In this document: positions 16,432 to 23,984 of the stretch, in pieces
How positions within the stretch are numbered: position 1 is the stretch's first letter
Layout: each line of letters begins with the position of its first letter
Assembly: GCA_044370375.1 (NCBI GenBank)
Contig: JBILVQ010000018.1
Location: 1 to 23,984, forward strand
Length of the DNA stretch: 23,984 bases
Reading direction: 5' to 3'
DNA from: JBILVQ01 sp044370375
GTDB taxonomy: Bacteria; Bacteroidota; Bacteroidia; UBA4408
Program-made: the position numbers and the translations under genes
Notes under the pieces: model-generated
The model's input: only the letters and a program-made list of their open reading frames with translations
Told to the model about the DNA's origin: nothing
Databases searched by the model: none

Positions 16432-18018
16432 TTGAATATTTTAGAAACCATAGCCAAAAGATTATTCTCGCTTCTTTGTCTTTTTATTTTCCTGCCATTT
16501 CATTTTTTTGCGCAAAATGGCGCTTCGGTTTTTGAGTGGCAAAGGATTCAAGAAATAAAATCAACGCTTGCTGCCGACTCGGTAATGGGATTATCGCAGT
16601 TTCCCGGTCAACGATACGAAAAACATATAACCGCAGAACAAAACCCGCCCAAAAGATCATTTATAAGCAGAAAACTTTTTCATGAGCATCTTATACAAAA
16701 AGAAGATACTCAATTTACCTTTCAATTCGATCCTTTGTTTATTTTTGAAAGTGGCAAAGATGCCAATGATTCTTTATCGAGCTTATACCGCAATAGCCGT
16801 GGGGTAAGAATTTCTGGCAGTATTGGAAAGAATTTTCAATTTCAAAGCGCCTTCCTAGAAAACCAGGCTATTTTCCCACAACACATCCGTTCCTTCATTG
16901 CCGTAAGGGAGGTGAGCCCAGGATTGGGAAGAACCAAAATCTTCAAAGTAAACGGAAGCGATTTTGGACTGGCTTGGGCAAATTTTTCATGGAACATGAA
17001 ACCTTGGCTTTATATAAGCGGGGGGCATGGAAAAAATTTTATTGGCACGGGTTACCGCTCTCTACTGCTTAGCGACAATGCATTTTTCTATCCTTATCTA
17101 AAAGCCAGTGTACACCAAAAAAAATGGAGTTATACGCAACAATGGAGTTTGCTGCAAGACATTTACCGGGGCAGAGAAATATTTAATCCCTTGAGTGAAC
17201 CCTTGTTTGTAAGAAAACTTTTTACCTGGCAGTATTTTACCTTTAACCCAACAAAAAATTTTGAAGCCGGCATTTATTATAGTGCTATTTGGACCCATAG
17301 CAATGCTTCTGCAATTATTCCGCTCCCCTTTGTTCAACATTTGCAGCCCTACCCATCCGGAACCATTAATCCAATGGCAGGATTGAATCTCACCTACAAA
17401 TTTCATCAACCGATACTGCTTTATGGCCAAATGATGGTAGATGGTAGTTTTTCGAAACGTAACGGGCAAAATAATAGCAGAATGGGCTGGCAATTGGGCG
17501 GAATTTGGAACCAACCCTTTAAGCTAAAAGGACTTAATCTTCAGGCAGAATTCAACACCGTTCAACCCGAAGCTTATGCCCAAGCCAATCCGGGATTTGA
17601 ATACCATAATGGATTTTTCCATTACAATCAAAGTTTAAGCCACCCACTTGGGGCAAATTTTTCGGAGATAGTAGGTATTGTGAATTATAACGTTAAACGA
17701 ATTTTTGTAAGCATCAAAGGTGTGGCTTATGAGCGGCCCATTCAAACCGGGGCTACTGCATCTGAGGCGGATCCACTGGCCGAAAACAACTTTTCTTCCC
17801 TGCCTGCTGCCATCAGCCCCGTCATTGGAAATCCTTTGGCCAATTACAATACAAAAGCGGTTATTATCGACAGCAAAGTTGGGTATGTATTGAATCCATC
17901 CACTCGATTGAAGGCTTATCTGGGTGTTTTACAAAGAAAGGCGGCCGGAAGTCCCGATGTTCAATACATCTATGTTGGCATTGGCACCTCCATTTTAAAT
18001 CAATATTTCGATTTCTGA
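16432..18018 (+). CDS. Divergent RemB/Wzi-like outer-membrane beta-barrel protein (paralogue 1)
   Basis: 528 aa with a TTG start at 16432, 3 bp after the fcl stop. I choose this start because it gives a proper signal peptide (AKRLFSLLCLFIFLPFHFFAQ), while the first in-frame ATG is near residue 52 and would delete it. The mature protein has alternating strand-like segments and ends in YFDF, a C-terminal aromatic typical of outer-membrane barrels. It is a paralogue of the protein at 19193-20773: shared blocks are GHGKNFIGTGYRSLLLSD (198-215), LLYGQMMVD (329-337), LKGLNLQAEFN (365-375) and HPLGAN (404-409). It has lost the RPVEY and GELNLIRPYTY signatures of the other copy. Family knowledge links such proteins to capsule/exopolysaccharide display (Wzi) and to RemB, implicated in gliding. 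The exact role is unknown. Confidence 0.8.
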   Translation: MNILETIAKRLFSLLCLFIFLPFHFFAQNGASVFEWQRIQEIKSTLAADSVMGLSQFPGQRYEKHITAEQNPPKRSFISRKLFHEHLIQKEDTQFTFQFDPLFIFESGKDANDSLSSLYRNSRGVRISGSIGKNFQFQSAFLENQAIFPQHIRSFIAVREVSPGLGRTKIFKVNGSDFGLAWANFSWNMKPWLYISGGHGKNFIGTGYRSLLLSDNAFFYPYLKASVHQKKWSYTQQWSLLQDIYRGREIFNPLSEPLFVRKLFTWQYFTFNPTKNFEAGIYYSAIWTHSNASAIIPLPFVQHLQPYPSGTINPMAGLNLTYKFHQPILLYGQMMVDGSFSKRNGQNNSRMGWQLGGIWNQPFKLKGLNLQAEFNTVQPEAYAQANPGFEYHNGFFHYNQSLSHPLGANFSEIVGIVNYNVKRIFVSIKGVAYERPIQTGATASEADPLAENNFSSLPAAISPVIGNPLANYNTKAVIIDSKVGYVLNPSTRLKAYLGVLQRKAAGSPDVQYIYVGIGTSILNQYFDF

Positions 18019-18040
18019 ATTTTTACCCCGGCACCCATGT

Positions 18041-18068
18041 GAAGAAAACCTTAGCCTCCGTTTTCTTC
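18041..18068. repeat. Inverted repeat between the first barrel gene and the wecA-like gene
   Basis: GAAGAAAAC (18041-18049) and GTTTTCTTC (18060-18068) form a perfect 9-bp stem with a 10-nt loop. It lies in the 89-bp gap 23 bp after the TGA stop and just before a TATCTTTA box. No clean T-run follows, so it could be a weak terminator, an attenuator or an mRNA 3'-end stabiliser. Confidence 0.5.
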
Positions 18069-18080
18069 GCTGATATTTAT

Positions 18081-18088
18081 TATCTTTA
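18081..18088 (+). promoter_or_regulatory. Putative -7 promoter box before the wecA-like gene
   Basis: TATCTTTA matches TAnnTTTG at all but the last base and lies 19 nt before ATG 18108. The -33 region is T-rich without a clear TTTG. With the hairpin upstream it suggests an internal promoter that lets the wecA-like gene and the second barrel be transcribed separately from gmd-fcl. Confidence 0.35.
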
Positions 18089-18107
18089 GCGCTCAAAGTT
18101 TCTCTTA

Positions 18108-19196
18108 ATGTCGGTTTATATACTTGCCTTTTTAACCAGTTTATTGATTGTGGTTTTTTTCACCCCATCACTTATTAAAGTGGCGGAGCTAAAAAACTTG
18201 AATGACGAACCGGATTCTGACCGTAAAAAACACAGAAAAAAAATTCCGACCATTGGTGGTATCATCATCTTTGCAGGAATGTTGTTTGCCTTATCCTTGT
18301 GGCTTTCTATCACTTTCACTGATAATCTTTTTGATTGTCAGGATAGATTTAGCGACTTCTCGCTCATCGTAACCACAAGCCTTGTGATGTTTTTTGTTGG
18401 TGTAAAAGATGACATTATTGGAACCGCCCCTATCAAAAAACTAATTGCGCACATTTTAGTGGCAATGGTAATTGTATTGATGGCCGATATTCGCATAAAA
18501 AGTTTGCATGGAGTATTCGACACCTACGAAATACCGCAATGGGCCAGCATTTTCCTTTCCATTTTTACCATTATTGTTGTTATTAATGCCTTTAATTTAA
18601 TTGATGGCGTAGATGGTTTGGCAGCCGGAATCGGTTTCATTGGTTCGGTAGCGTTCGGACTATGGTTCAGCATGGCACGCGAAATGGTGATGGCATGCCT
18701 GGCATTCTCGCTGGCTGGAGCCTTGCTGGGCTTTTTGTATTACAATTTTTCACCCGCAAAAATATTTATGGGCGATTCAGGTTCCCTTACCATTGGCTTA
18801 ATCATGAGCATTCTGGCCATCAGAGTTATCGATTACAATAAAGTTCCCTTGATATCGCCTTTTTCAGATATTAATAAACCCTTACTTGCCATTTGCGTTT
18901 TGGTTTACCCACTTACAGATACTTTAAGAATTTTTATTTATCGTGCTTTGAAAGGAGTATCACCTTTTTCTGCCGACAGAAATCATATCCATCACAGGTT
19001 ACAAGACAGAGGCTACACGCACAGACAAACTTCCACCATCCTCTATGTAATTAATATTTTAATGATTTTGGGTGTAGTATTATGTGCCAAAATTGACTCA
19101 ACCATTGCGCTGTTTATCCTTGCAGCCTTTGCCCTTTTGCTTTTTCAAATTCCATTTTGGCTTAAAAAAGCAGTAGTGGAAAAGAAAGAATCATGA
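18108..19196 (+). CDS. wecA: WecA/TagO-type undecaprenyl-phosphate sugar-1-phosphate transferase
   Basis: 362 aa, ATG at 18108. This polytopic inner-membrane enzyme of the MraY/WecA superfamily moves a sugar-1-phosphate, usually GlcNAc-1-P from UDP-GlcNAc, onto undecaprenyl phosphate, starting O-antigen, teichoic-acid-like or exopolysaccharide chains. About ten hydrophobic segments are seen. Conserved cytoplasmic motifs are KKIPTIGGI (44-52), VGVKDD (98-102 with the Asp pair 101-102), FNLIDGVDGLAAG (162-174), MGDSGS (221-226) and DRNHIHHRL (290-298). The last is the His-rich loop of the WecA branch and not the MraY branch, which argues against a peptidoglycan role. The stop overlaps the start of the next gene by 4 bp (ATGA), so the two are translationally coupled. 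The exact sugar donor cannot be told from sequence. Confidence 0.92.
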   Translation: MSVYILAFLTSLLIVVFFTPSLIKVAELKNLNDEPDSDRKKHRKKIPTIGGIIIFAGMLFALSLWLSITFTDNLFDCQDRFSDFSLIVTTSLVMFFVGVKDDIIGTAPIKKLIAHILVAMVIVLMADIRIKSLHGVFDTYEIPQWASIFLSIFTIIVVINAFNLIDGVDGLAAGIGFIGSVAFGLWFSMAREMVMACLAFSLAGALLGFLYYNFSPAKIFMGDSGSLTIGLIMSILAIRVIDYNKVPLISPFSDINKPLLAICVLVYPLTDTLRIFIYRALKGVSPFSADRNHIHHRLQDRGYTHRQTSTILYVINILMILGVVLCAKIDSTIALFILAAFALLLFQIPFWLKKAVVEKKES

Positions 19197-20773
19197 AACG
19201 TTTTTCATTTGTTCTTTTTTTTACAGGAATTTGTTCATTGGGTTTCTCCCAACCGGGTCAATTCAGACTAAATACCACGCAGGATAAAGATCTTGAAGGA
19301 CTATTATACAGAAGGGAATTAGAGGCACACCCTAACATCAAACCTTATGTTTTGGAATGGTTACCCAAAGGATCAATTGACAGTATTTATAAGAACAATG
19401 ATGAAAGTAAGCGATGGAGACCCTGGGTTCAAAACCGTCATTGGGTAATTCTTAAAAAAGCAAAAGGGAAGGTAGAAATTAGTCCTTTGCGCTCGGCCCT
19501 TATTGGAGTACAAAGCGGACAAAAAAACAAGGAAGTATGGAGTTGGGGTGGAGGTTTTATCAGCAATTTCGAATTAGGAAGGAAGTTCTCACTTCAACTA
19601 AGATGGGAGTACTTCAATGAGCACCCTGTTTCATTCATTGATAGTTTAGCCAGAAAAGAAAATACCTTACCGGGAGTTGGAACGCCTCACAAATTTTCCA
19701 ACCGACTTGAGTACACCTTTCCTACGGGCGTAATGGCATGGTCACCCAATTCATTTTTGAACTTATCTTTAGGTCATGGAAAATTCTTTTTAGGTGATGG
19801 CTACCGGTCCTTGTTGCTATCTGATGCAGCAGGAAATTTTCCTTTTGCTGCCCTGCAGGGAAAAATTTGGAAATTCAGATACCTGAGTGTTACCGGTAGA
19901 TGGAGCGACAATCGAATTAGTCCTGACAATCCGGAATATCGGCAATATAAATTTTCCTCCATCCATTATTTGAGCTGGAACATCGTTCCCCGATTTAATT
20001 TTAGTTTGTTCGAAAGCATTGTTTACCAAAACCGAAACAACCATAGTGCCTGGGGCATTGAGCCTAATTATTTAAATCCGCTGATATTTTTCAGACCTGT
20101 TGAATATGCGGTTGGGTCAACAGACAATGCATTGTTAGGAGCAAGTTTCCGATGGGAAATAAAAAGACAATGGTTTCTTTACGGCCAGATAATGCTAGAC
20201 GAATTTTTCTTTTCTCAAATAAGGAAATTCAATGGATGGCAAGACAACAAGCAAGCCTTTCAGGGAGGCATCAAATCTTATGATGCCTGGGGCATAAAGG
20301 GCTTGTTTTTGCAAGGAGAATTAAACCTCATCAGGCCATACACTTATTTCCATAAAAATACGTTACAAAACTACAGTCATGGATTGCAGTCAATGGCGCA
20401 TCCTTTAGGCGCTAATTTAATAGAGGGGATTTTTTCGGCCTCCTATCAAAGAGACAGATGGTTTTTTAATTTTCGCGCCAATGCTATCAGAGCCGGAATG
20501 GACGGTTATTCTCAAATCTATTACGGGCAATCCGTTTTTGGAAATTACTTTAATCGTCCACAGGAATTCAACAATTCGATAACCCAGGGTGTAAAAACAA
20601 ACATCCTAAACCTTGCTTTAAGAATGGCTTATAGCATTAACCGTTACACAGGAACCTCTGTTGAAATAAGTATGGGAAGTCGAAGTTTAAGCAACCTTTA
20701 TACCAGTCAAAAAAGCAATTGGGTGATGTTAGGACTTAAAACTAATTTAGACAACTTTTATAGAGATTTTTAA
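19193..20773 (+). CDS. RemB/Wzi-like outer-membrane beta-barrel protein (paralogue 2, canonical form)
   Basis: 526 aa, ATG at 19193 in a 4-bp overlap with the wecA-like gene. A signal peptide (KRFSFVLFFTGICSLGFSQ) is cleaved near residue 19. The early ELEAHPNIKPY, the LGHGKFFLGDGYRSLLLSD block (193-211), NPLIFFRPVEYAVGSTDN (295-312), LYGQIMLDEF (329-338), GWQDNK (348-353), GELNLIRPYTY (375-385) and AHPLGAN (402-408) are what I know from Bacteroidetes proteins annotated as capsule assembly Wzi family or gliding motility protein RemB. It ends in YRDF, the terminal aromatic of barrels. It is predicted to sit in the outer membrane and to help hold or export polysaccharide, or to support gliding; which of these is not decided by sequence. 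Its divergent paralogue precedes the wecA-like gene. Confidence 0.85.
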   Translation: MKRFSFVLFFTGICSLGFSQPGQFRLNTTQDKDLEGLLYRRELEAHPNIKPYVLEWLPKGSIDSIYKNNDESKRWRPWVQNRHWVILKKAKGKVEISPLRSALIGVQSGQKNKEVWSWGGGFISNFELGRKFSLQLRWEYFNEHPVSFIDSLARKENTLPGVGTPHKFSNRLEYTFPTGVMAWSPNSFLNLSLGHGKFFLGDGYRSLLLSDAAGNFPFAALQGKIWKFRYLSVTGRWSDNRISPDNPEYRQYKFSSIHYLSWNIVPRFNFSLFESIVYQNRNNHSAWGIEPNYLNPLIFFRPVEYAVGSTDNALLGASFRWEIKRQWFLYGQIMLDEFFFSQIRKFNGWQDNKQAFQGGIKSYDAWGIKGLFLQGELNLIRPYTYFHKNTLQNYSHGLQSMAHPLGANLIEGIFSASYQRDRWFFNFRANAIRAGMDGYSQIYYGQSVFGNYFNRPQEFNNSITQGVKTNILNLALRMAYSINRYTGTSVEISMGSRSLSNLYTSQKSNWVMLGLKTNLDNFYRDF

Positions 20774-20776
20774 TCA

Positions 20777-20808
20777 GATAGAACGATATGGCAACCCATT
20801 GTTCTATC
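20777..20808. terminator. Hairpin at the convergent gene ends, possible bidirectional terminator
   Basis: GATAGAAC (20777-20784) and GTTCTATC (20801-20808) are a perfect 8-bp inverted repeat with a 16-nt loop. It fills the 30-bp gap between the + gene ending at 20773 and the - gene ending at 20804, and its right arm includes the TAG stop of the minus-strand gene. No T-run follows on either strand, so termination activity is a guess. Confidence 0.35.
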
Positions 20809-23800
20809 GAATTAAAGTAATACTTCCTTTCTTCGATAAGGATTCATTTCCTACCAAATTTCCCTGCGGCTTTTGGGCAACATTATAATCAAAGTAATAG
20901 TAATATACTCCTGCATTTACCTCCTTTCCTTTATACGTTCCGTCCCATCCGCTTGAGAAAGATTGTGTTTGGAAAACAAGTTCACCATAGCGGTCGTAAA
21001 CGCGTAAAACGAAATCTACAACATTGTACCCTCTTACGTACAGGACATCATTAAATCCATCTCCATTTGGCGAAAAACCACTGGGGATAAATATCTCAAT
21101 TTCCGTATTCAGGTTGATAATTAATGAATCGGTAACAAAACAACCTGTTAGTGTATCTGTATAGGTTACATAATAAACCATAGGATCATAAGGCAAACTA
21201 ATAGGACTCATGCAATCGGGACAATCCAAATAAAGGGTAGGGCTCCAAGAATATTGTATGTTTTCGGTAGAACCTTCGGTAACCAATTGTACGGAATCTC
21301 CAACAAAACTGGTATATTCATGAACCATGTTTATATAAGGAAGCGGATTCACATTGACTGTTAACAAATTGGAGGACACAGTATCATTGGTAACACAAAC
21401 ATAGCTTGACACCAACTGACAACTTACAACATCCTGATCATTGAATTGATCGTAATAGAATAATGGAGATTGGCTAGACTGAATCAGTTGGCCGTTTAGG
21501 AACCAGTTATACAAAGGCAAACTTCCTGCAGCACCTGCAATTGCAATAAAATTAATTGCTTGTTTCTCGCAAATAAACAATCTATCTGCTGTAATGGTAA
21601 TGCTTGGATTGAGGGTTGCAATTATTTCTATCGGTATTACATTCGAAAAAACTTGATTGGTATCTGAACAGGGAGCATTGGAAACCATTCCGGCAGAAAC
21701 TAGGTCTCCATTGTTCAAACCTGTGGCCACAAATACCGTAGAATTTTGACCAGGAACAGGCACCCCATTAACATACCACTGAAACAAAGGAGCGATGCCA
21801 CCATTGGCCGGACTTGCTGTGAAAGTTACCGGCACGGATGAACATTGTACTCCTGCCGGAGAGAAAGAAATGGAAATTGAAGGGATCTGTACCGGCAAAA
21901 TTGTTGGTTGATAGGAATTCGATAAAGCAGAATCAGGGTTAGCACATGCAAGGGATGAGATCATCTGAACACTAATAATATCGCCAATATTTAAATTGGA
22001 AGTAATAAAAATATCACCGCTTACACCGATAATGGGTAAACCATTTACGAACCACTCAAAAACCGGGTTAACTCCGCCATTTACAGGTATTGCATTAAAG
22101 GTTAATGAGGAACCTTCACAAGAAGGAAGTGTGTCTGATGGCACCAAGGTTACTGAAGATATAAGAACATTGCCAATGGCCGGAAATATACTATTCGAAA
22201 AAACCAAAGAGTCACTAATACATAATTCAGAAGATGCCAAGGTAACAAAAATGCTATCCCCATTATTCAGCAAAGAATCGGTATAGAATGGGAGATTCGT
22301 TCCCACCGGATTTCCGTTCAAATACCATTGGAGCACTGGATTGGCTCCACCGTTTTGGGTGTTAGCCATAAAGGTTAATGGTACACCGGAACATTGCACT
22401 CCGGAAGGATTGTAGACGATGTTTACACTCGGAACAAGCAAAGGACTCACCAACTGTACAATTTGATTTGAACTACTCATCGGAACCGAAACACAAGGAT
22501 CATTGGAGGTCATTTGAACGAAGACCGTATCATTATTATTCAAAGTAGAAATCAACAAGGTATCATTGGTTTGAAGTGGAATTACCACTCCGTTTACAAA
22601 CCATTGATATGCCGGGGTGGTTCCACCGTTAATTGGAGTAGCTATAAACATTATCTCTTCACCCTGACAAATAGCACCTTGTGGAGATGAGCTAATGTTG
22701 ACGGAGGCAAGGGTTAAGGGAAGTATGCTTAGATTTGTTGTTACAAGACTGTCGCAGCCAACCGAATTGACCAATGTTACAGGATAGGTACCGGCAGTAT
22801 TTACAATGCTACCATCGGGTAATGTAAAGGATTGCCCTAAGCAAACCTGTGCATTAACCAAAACTGAGGCCGGGGAAATGTTTATCGTTAAATCTAATGT
22901 CTCAGTATTACATCCATTCACAAAAGTGTATGTGCCACTTACTGTATACGTGTTACCATCAACCGGCCAAGTGTAGGTATCACAGTCGGCAATGACGGTG
23001 GTGTTGTTGGTGCTTGGCGTAATTGTTAGGTCGAGCGTTTCAGTATTACAAGCAGTAACAAAAGTGTATGTGCCACTCACTGTGTAAGTGTTACCATCCA
23101 CCGGCCAAGTATAATTATCGCAAGCAGCAATGATCGTGGTGTTGTTGGCGCTTGGGGTAATCGTTAAATCTAATGTCTCAGTATTACAAGCAGTAACAAA
23201 AGTGTAAGTCCCAGTTGTGGTATAAGTGTTACCATCCACCGGCCAAGTATAGGTATCACAAGCGACAATGACGGTGATATTGTTGGTGCTTGGTGTTATT
23301 GTTAGGTCAAGCGTCTCGGTGTTACAGGCTGTCACAAAAGTGTAAGTGCCTGATGAGGTATAAGTGTTACCATCCACCGGCCAAGTATAAGTATCACAAG
23401 CTGAAATGACCGTGGTGTTGTTCGCGCTTGGCGCGATGGTTAGGTCGAGTGTTTCGGTATTACAAGCCGTCACAAAAGTATAAGTACCGGATGCAGTATA
23501 AGTGTTACCATCAACCGGCCAAGTATAGGTATCACAAGCGGCAATGACCGTGGTATTGTTGGTGCTTGGTGTGATGGTTAGGTCAAGCGTTTCGGTATTA
23601 CATGCAGTGACAAAAGTATAAGTACCGGATGCAGTATAAGTGTTACCATCAACCGGCCAAGTATAAGTATCGCAAGCTGCAATGACCGTGGTATTGTTGG
23701 TGCTTGGTGTGATGGTTAGGTCGAGCGTTTCAGTATTACAAGCAGTGACAAAAGTGTAAGTGCCGGATGTGGTATAAGTGTTACCATCCACCGGCCAAGT

Positions 23801-23984
23801 ATAAGTATCACAAGCTGCAATGACCGTGGTGTTGTTCGCGCTTGGTGTGATGGTTAGGTCAAGCGTTTCAGTATTACAAGCAGTGACAAAAGTGTAAGTA
23901 CCGGATGTGGTATAAGTGTTTCCATCAACCGGCCAGGTGTAAGTATCGCAGGCGGCAATGACGGTGGTGTTGTTGGCGCTTGGT
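20804..23984 (-). CDS. Giant T9SS type B (gliding-associated C-terminal domain) adhesin-like protein, 3' part
   Basis: The frame is open to the right edge, so the start is outside and about 1,060 C-terminal residues are seen; a GTG at 23791 lies inside a repeat and is not a start. From N to C: eight tandem 46-aa units (TYTWPVDGNTYT, SGTYTFVTACNTETLDLTI); one diverged unit of the common Bacteroidetes type (LPDGSIVNTAGTYPVTLVN, then GCDSLVTTNLSI); five Ig-like repeats of about 85-95 aa; a short beta domain with two close cysteines (CPDC); and the CHU_C / type B sorting domain (IPSGFSPNGDGFNDVLYV, YDRYGELVF, GWDGTYKGKEVNAGVYYYY, KKGSITLIR) at 20807-21108. Type B proteins such as SprB leave by the T9SS, generally with a PorP/SprF-like partner; none lies directly downstream here. 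Function is probably surface adhesion or motility; there is no enzyme motif. Confidence 0.92.
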   Translation of the reverse strand, partial: PSANNTTVIAACDTYTWPVDGNTYTTSGTYTFVTACNTETLDLTITPSANNTTVIAACDTYTWPVDGNTYTTSGTYTFVTACNTETLDLTITPSTNNTTVIAACDTYTWPVDGNTYTASGTYTFVTACNTETLDLTITPSTNNTTVIAACDTYTWPVDGNTYTASGTYTFVTACNTETLDLTIAPSANNTTVISACDTYTWPVDGNTYTSSGTYTFVTACNTETLDLTITPSTNNITVIVACDTYTWPVDGNTYTTTGTYTFVTACNTETLDLTITPSANNTTIIAACDNYTWPVDGNTYTVSGTYTFVTACNTETLDLTITPSTNNTTVIADCDTYTWPVDGNTYTVSGTYTFVNGCNTETLDLTINISPASVLVNAQVCLGQSFTLPDGSIVNTAGTYPVTLVNSVGCDSLVTTNLSILPLTLASVNISSSPQGAICQGEEIMFIATPINGGTTPAYQWFVNGVVIPLQTNDTLLISTLNNNDTVFVQMTSNDPCVSVPMSSSNQIVQLVSPLLVPSVNIVYNPSGVQCSGVPLTFMANTQNGGANPVLQWYLNGNPVGTNLPFYTDSLLNNGDSIFVTLASSELCISDSLVFSNSIFPAIGNVLISSVTLVPSDTLPSCEGSSLTFNAIPVNGGVNPVFEWFVNGLPIIGVSGDIFITSNLNIGDIISVQMISSLACANPDSALSNSYQPTILPVQIPSISISFSPAGVQCSSVPVTFTASPANGGIAPLFQWYVNGVPVPGQNSTVFVATGLNNGDLVSAGMVSNAPCSDTNQVFSNVIPIEIIATLNPSITITADRLFICEKQAINFIAIAGAAGSLPLYNWFLNGQLIQSSQSPLFYYDQFNDQDVVSCQLVSSYVCVTNDTVSSNLLTVNVNPLPYINMVHEYTSFVGDSVQLVTEGSTENIQYSWSPTLYLDCPDCMSPISLPYDPMVYYVTYTDTLTGCFVTDSLIINLNTEIEIFIPSGFSPNGDGFNDVLYVRGYNVVDFVLRVYDRYGELVFQTQSFSSGWDGTYKGKEVNAGVYYYYFDYNVAQKPQGNLVGNESLSKKGSITLIR
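21345..22714 (-). repeat. Five Ig-like protein repeats in the right-end adhesin
   Basis: Units of about 85-95 aa share a start like SISFSPAGVQCSSVPVTFTA, a centre (W/F)(F/Y)(V/L)NG, then LNNGDLVSA-like and a trailing cysteine segment ending SN. DNA identity between units is low, so they are old compared with the neighbouring 138-bp array. Boundaries are approximate. The same family is found in the left-end surface protein. Confidence 0.75.
22881..23984 (-). repeat. Tandem array of eight 138-bp (46-aa) near-identical coding repeats, continuing off the right edge
   Basis: The anchor (T)TACCATC(C/A)ACCGGCC recurs at 22953, 23091, 23229, 23367, 23505, 23643, 23781 and 23919 (the last with one changed base), exactly 138 bp apart each time. 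Units keep frame and differ mainly at silent sites and at one variable pair (TS, AS, SS, TT or VS before G). Each unit has two Cys (VTAC and IAAC) spaced 22 and 24 residues alternately. The rightmost copies are the most alike; the copy nearest the C-terminus (22953) has VNGC in place of VTAC and leads into a diverged unit. Confidence 0.95.

Noticed and set aside
23789..23791. GTG as the start of the right adhesin
   Set aside because: It is the Val codon of WPVDGN inside a repeat unit; the array continues in frame to the window edge.
22881..23984. Regular direct repeats suggesting a CRISPR array
   Set aside because: The period is 138 bp with the whole unit conserved and no spacers; all units are in one open frame and encode a 46-aa protein repeat.
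1..23984. Mobile elements, phage, toxin-antitoxin or defence genes
   Set aside because: No transposase, integrase, recombinase, terminal inverted repeats, tRNA-associated att site or known defence motif was seen on either strand.

Overview
The window is chromosomal DNA of a Bacteroidota (Bacteroidetes) bacterium of the gliding / type IX secretion (T9SS) kind. Three large proteins carry T9SS C-terminal sorting domains: two of type A and one of the CHU_C, gliding-motility-associated type B. Start codons have no clear Shine-Dalgarno sequence, and TAnnTTTG promoter boxes (the Bacteroidetes -7 consensus) lie just in front of several genes. There are no rRNA or tRNA genes, CRISPR arrays, transposases, integrases or phage genes that I can recognise. 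No gene-free stretch exceeds about 200 bases.

Layout. (1) 2-3076 (+) is the 3' part of a giant secreted surface protein with Ig-like repeats, a PKD-like module and a type A sorting domain. It is closed by a strong terminator. (2) 3253-5049 (+) is a second secreted type A protein of unknown function. A bidirectional terminator separates it from the next, convergent block. (3) 14199-5183 (-) is a four-gene envelope block read right to left: a LolA-like periplasmic protein, a sortilin/BNR beta-propeller protein, a class A penicillin-binding protein (PBP1A) and a two-domain M16 metallopeptidase. The first two are 7 bp apart and the last two 17 bp apart. PBP1A appears to have its own promoter. (4) 14398-20773 (+) is a five-gene polysaccharide block: gmd, fcl, a divergent RemB/Wzi-like outer-membrane barrel, a WecA-type polyprenyl-phosphate sugar-1-phosphate transferase and a canonical RemB/Wzi-like barrel. 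(5) 20804-23984 (-) is the 3' part of a second giant adhesin-like protein. It carries eight near-identical 138-bp (46-aa) tandem repeats, five Ig-like repeats and a type B sorting domain, and it runs off the right edge.

How the parts fit (inference): gmd and fcl make GDP-L-fucose from GDP-mannose. The WecA-like enzyme would start a glycan on undecaprenyl phosphate. The two barrels would hold or display the polymer at the outer membrane, or serve gliding as RemB is reported to do in Flavobacterium johnsoniae. The flanking T9SS proteins would be exported to the same surface. The minus-strand block looks like general envelope housekeeping. The most unusual items are the paralogous barrel pair bracketing the WecA-like gene, the homogenised 138-bp repeat array with two cysteines per unit, and an identical spaced motif upstream of two minus-strand promoters.
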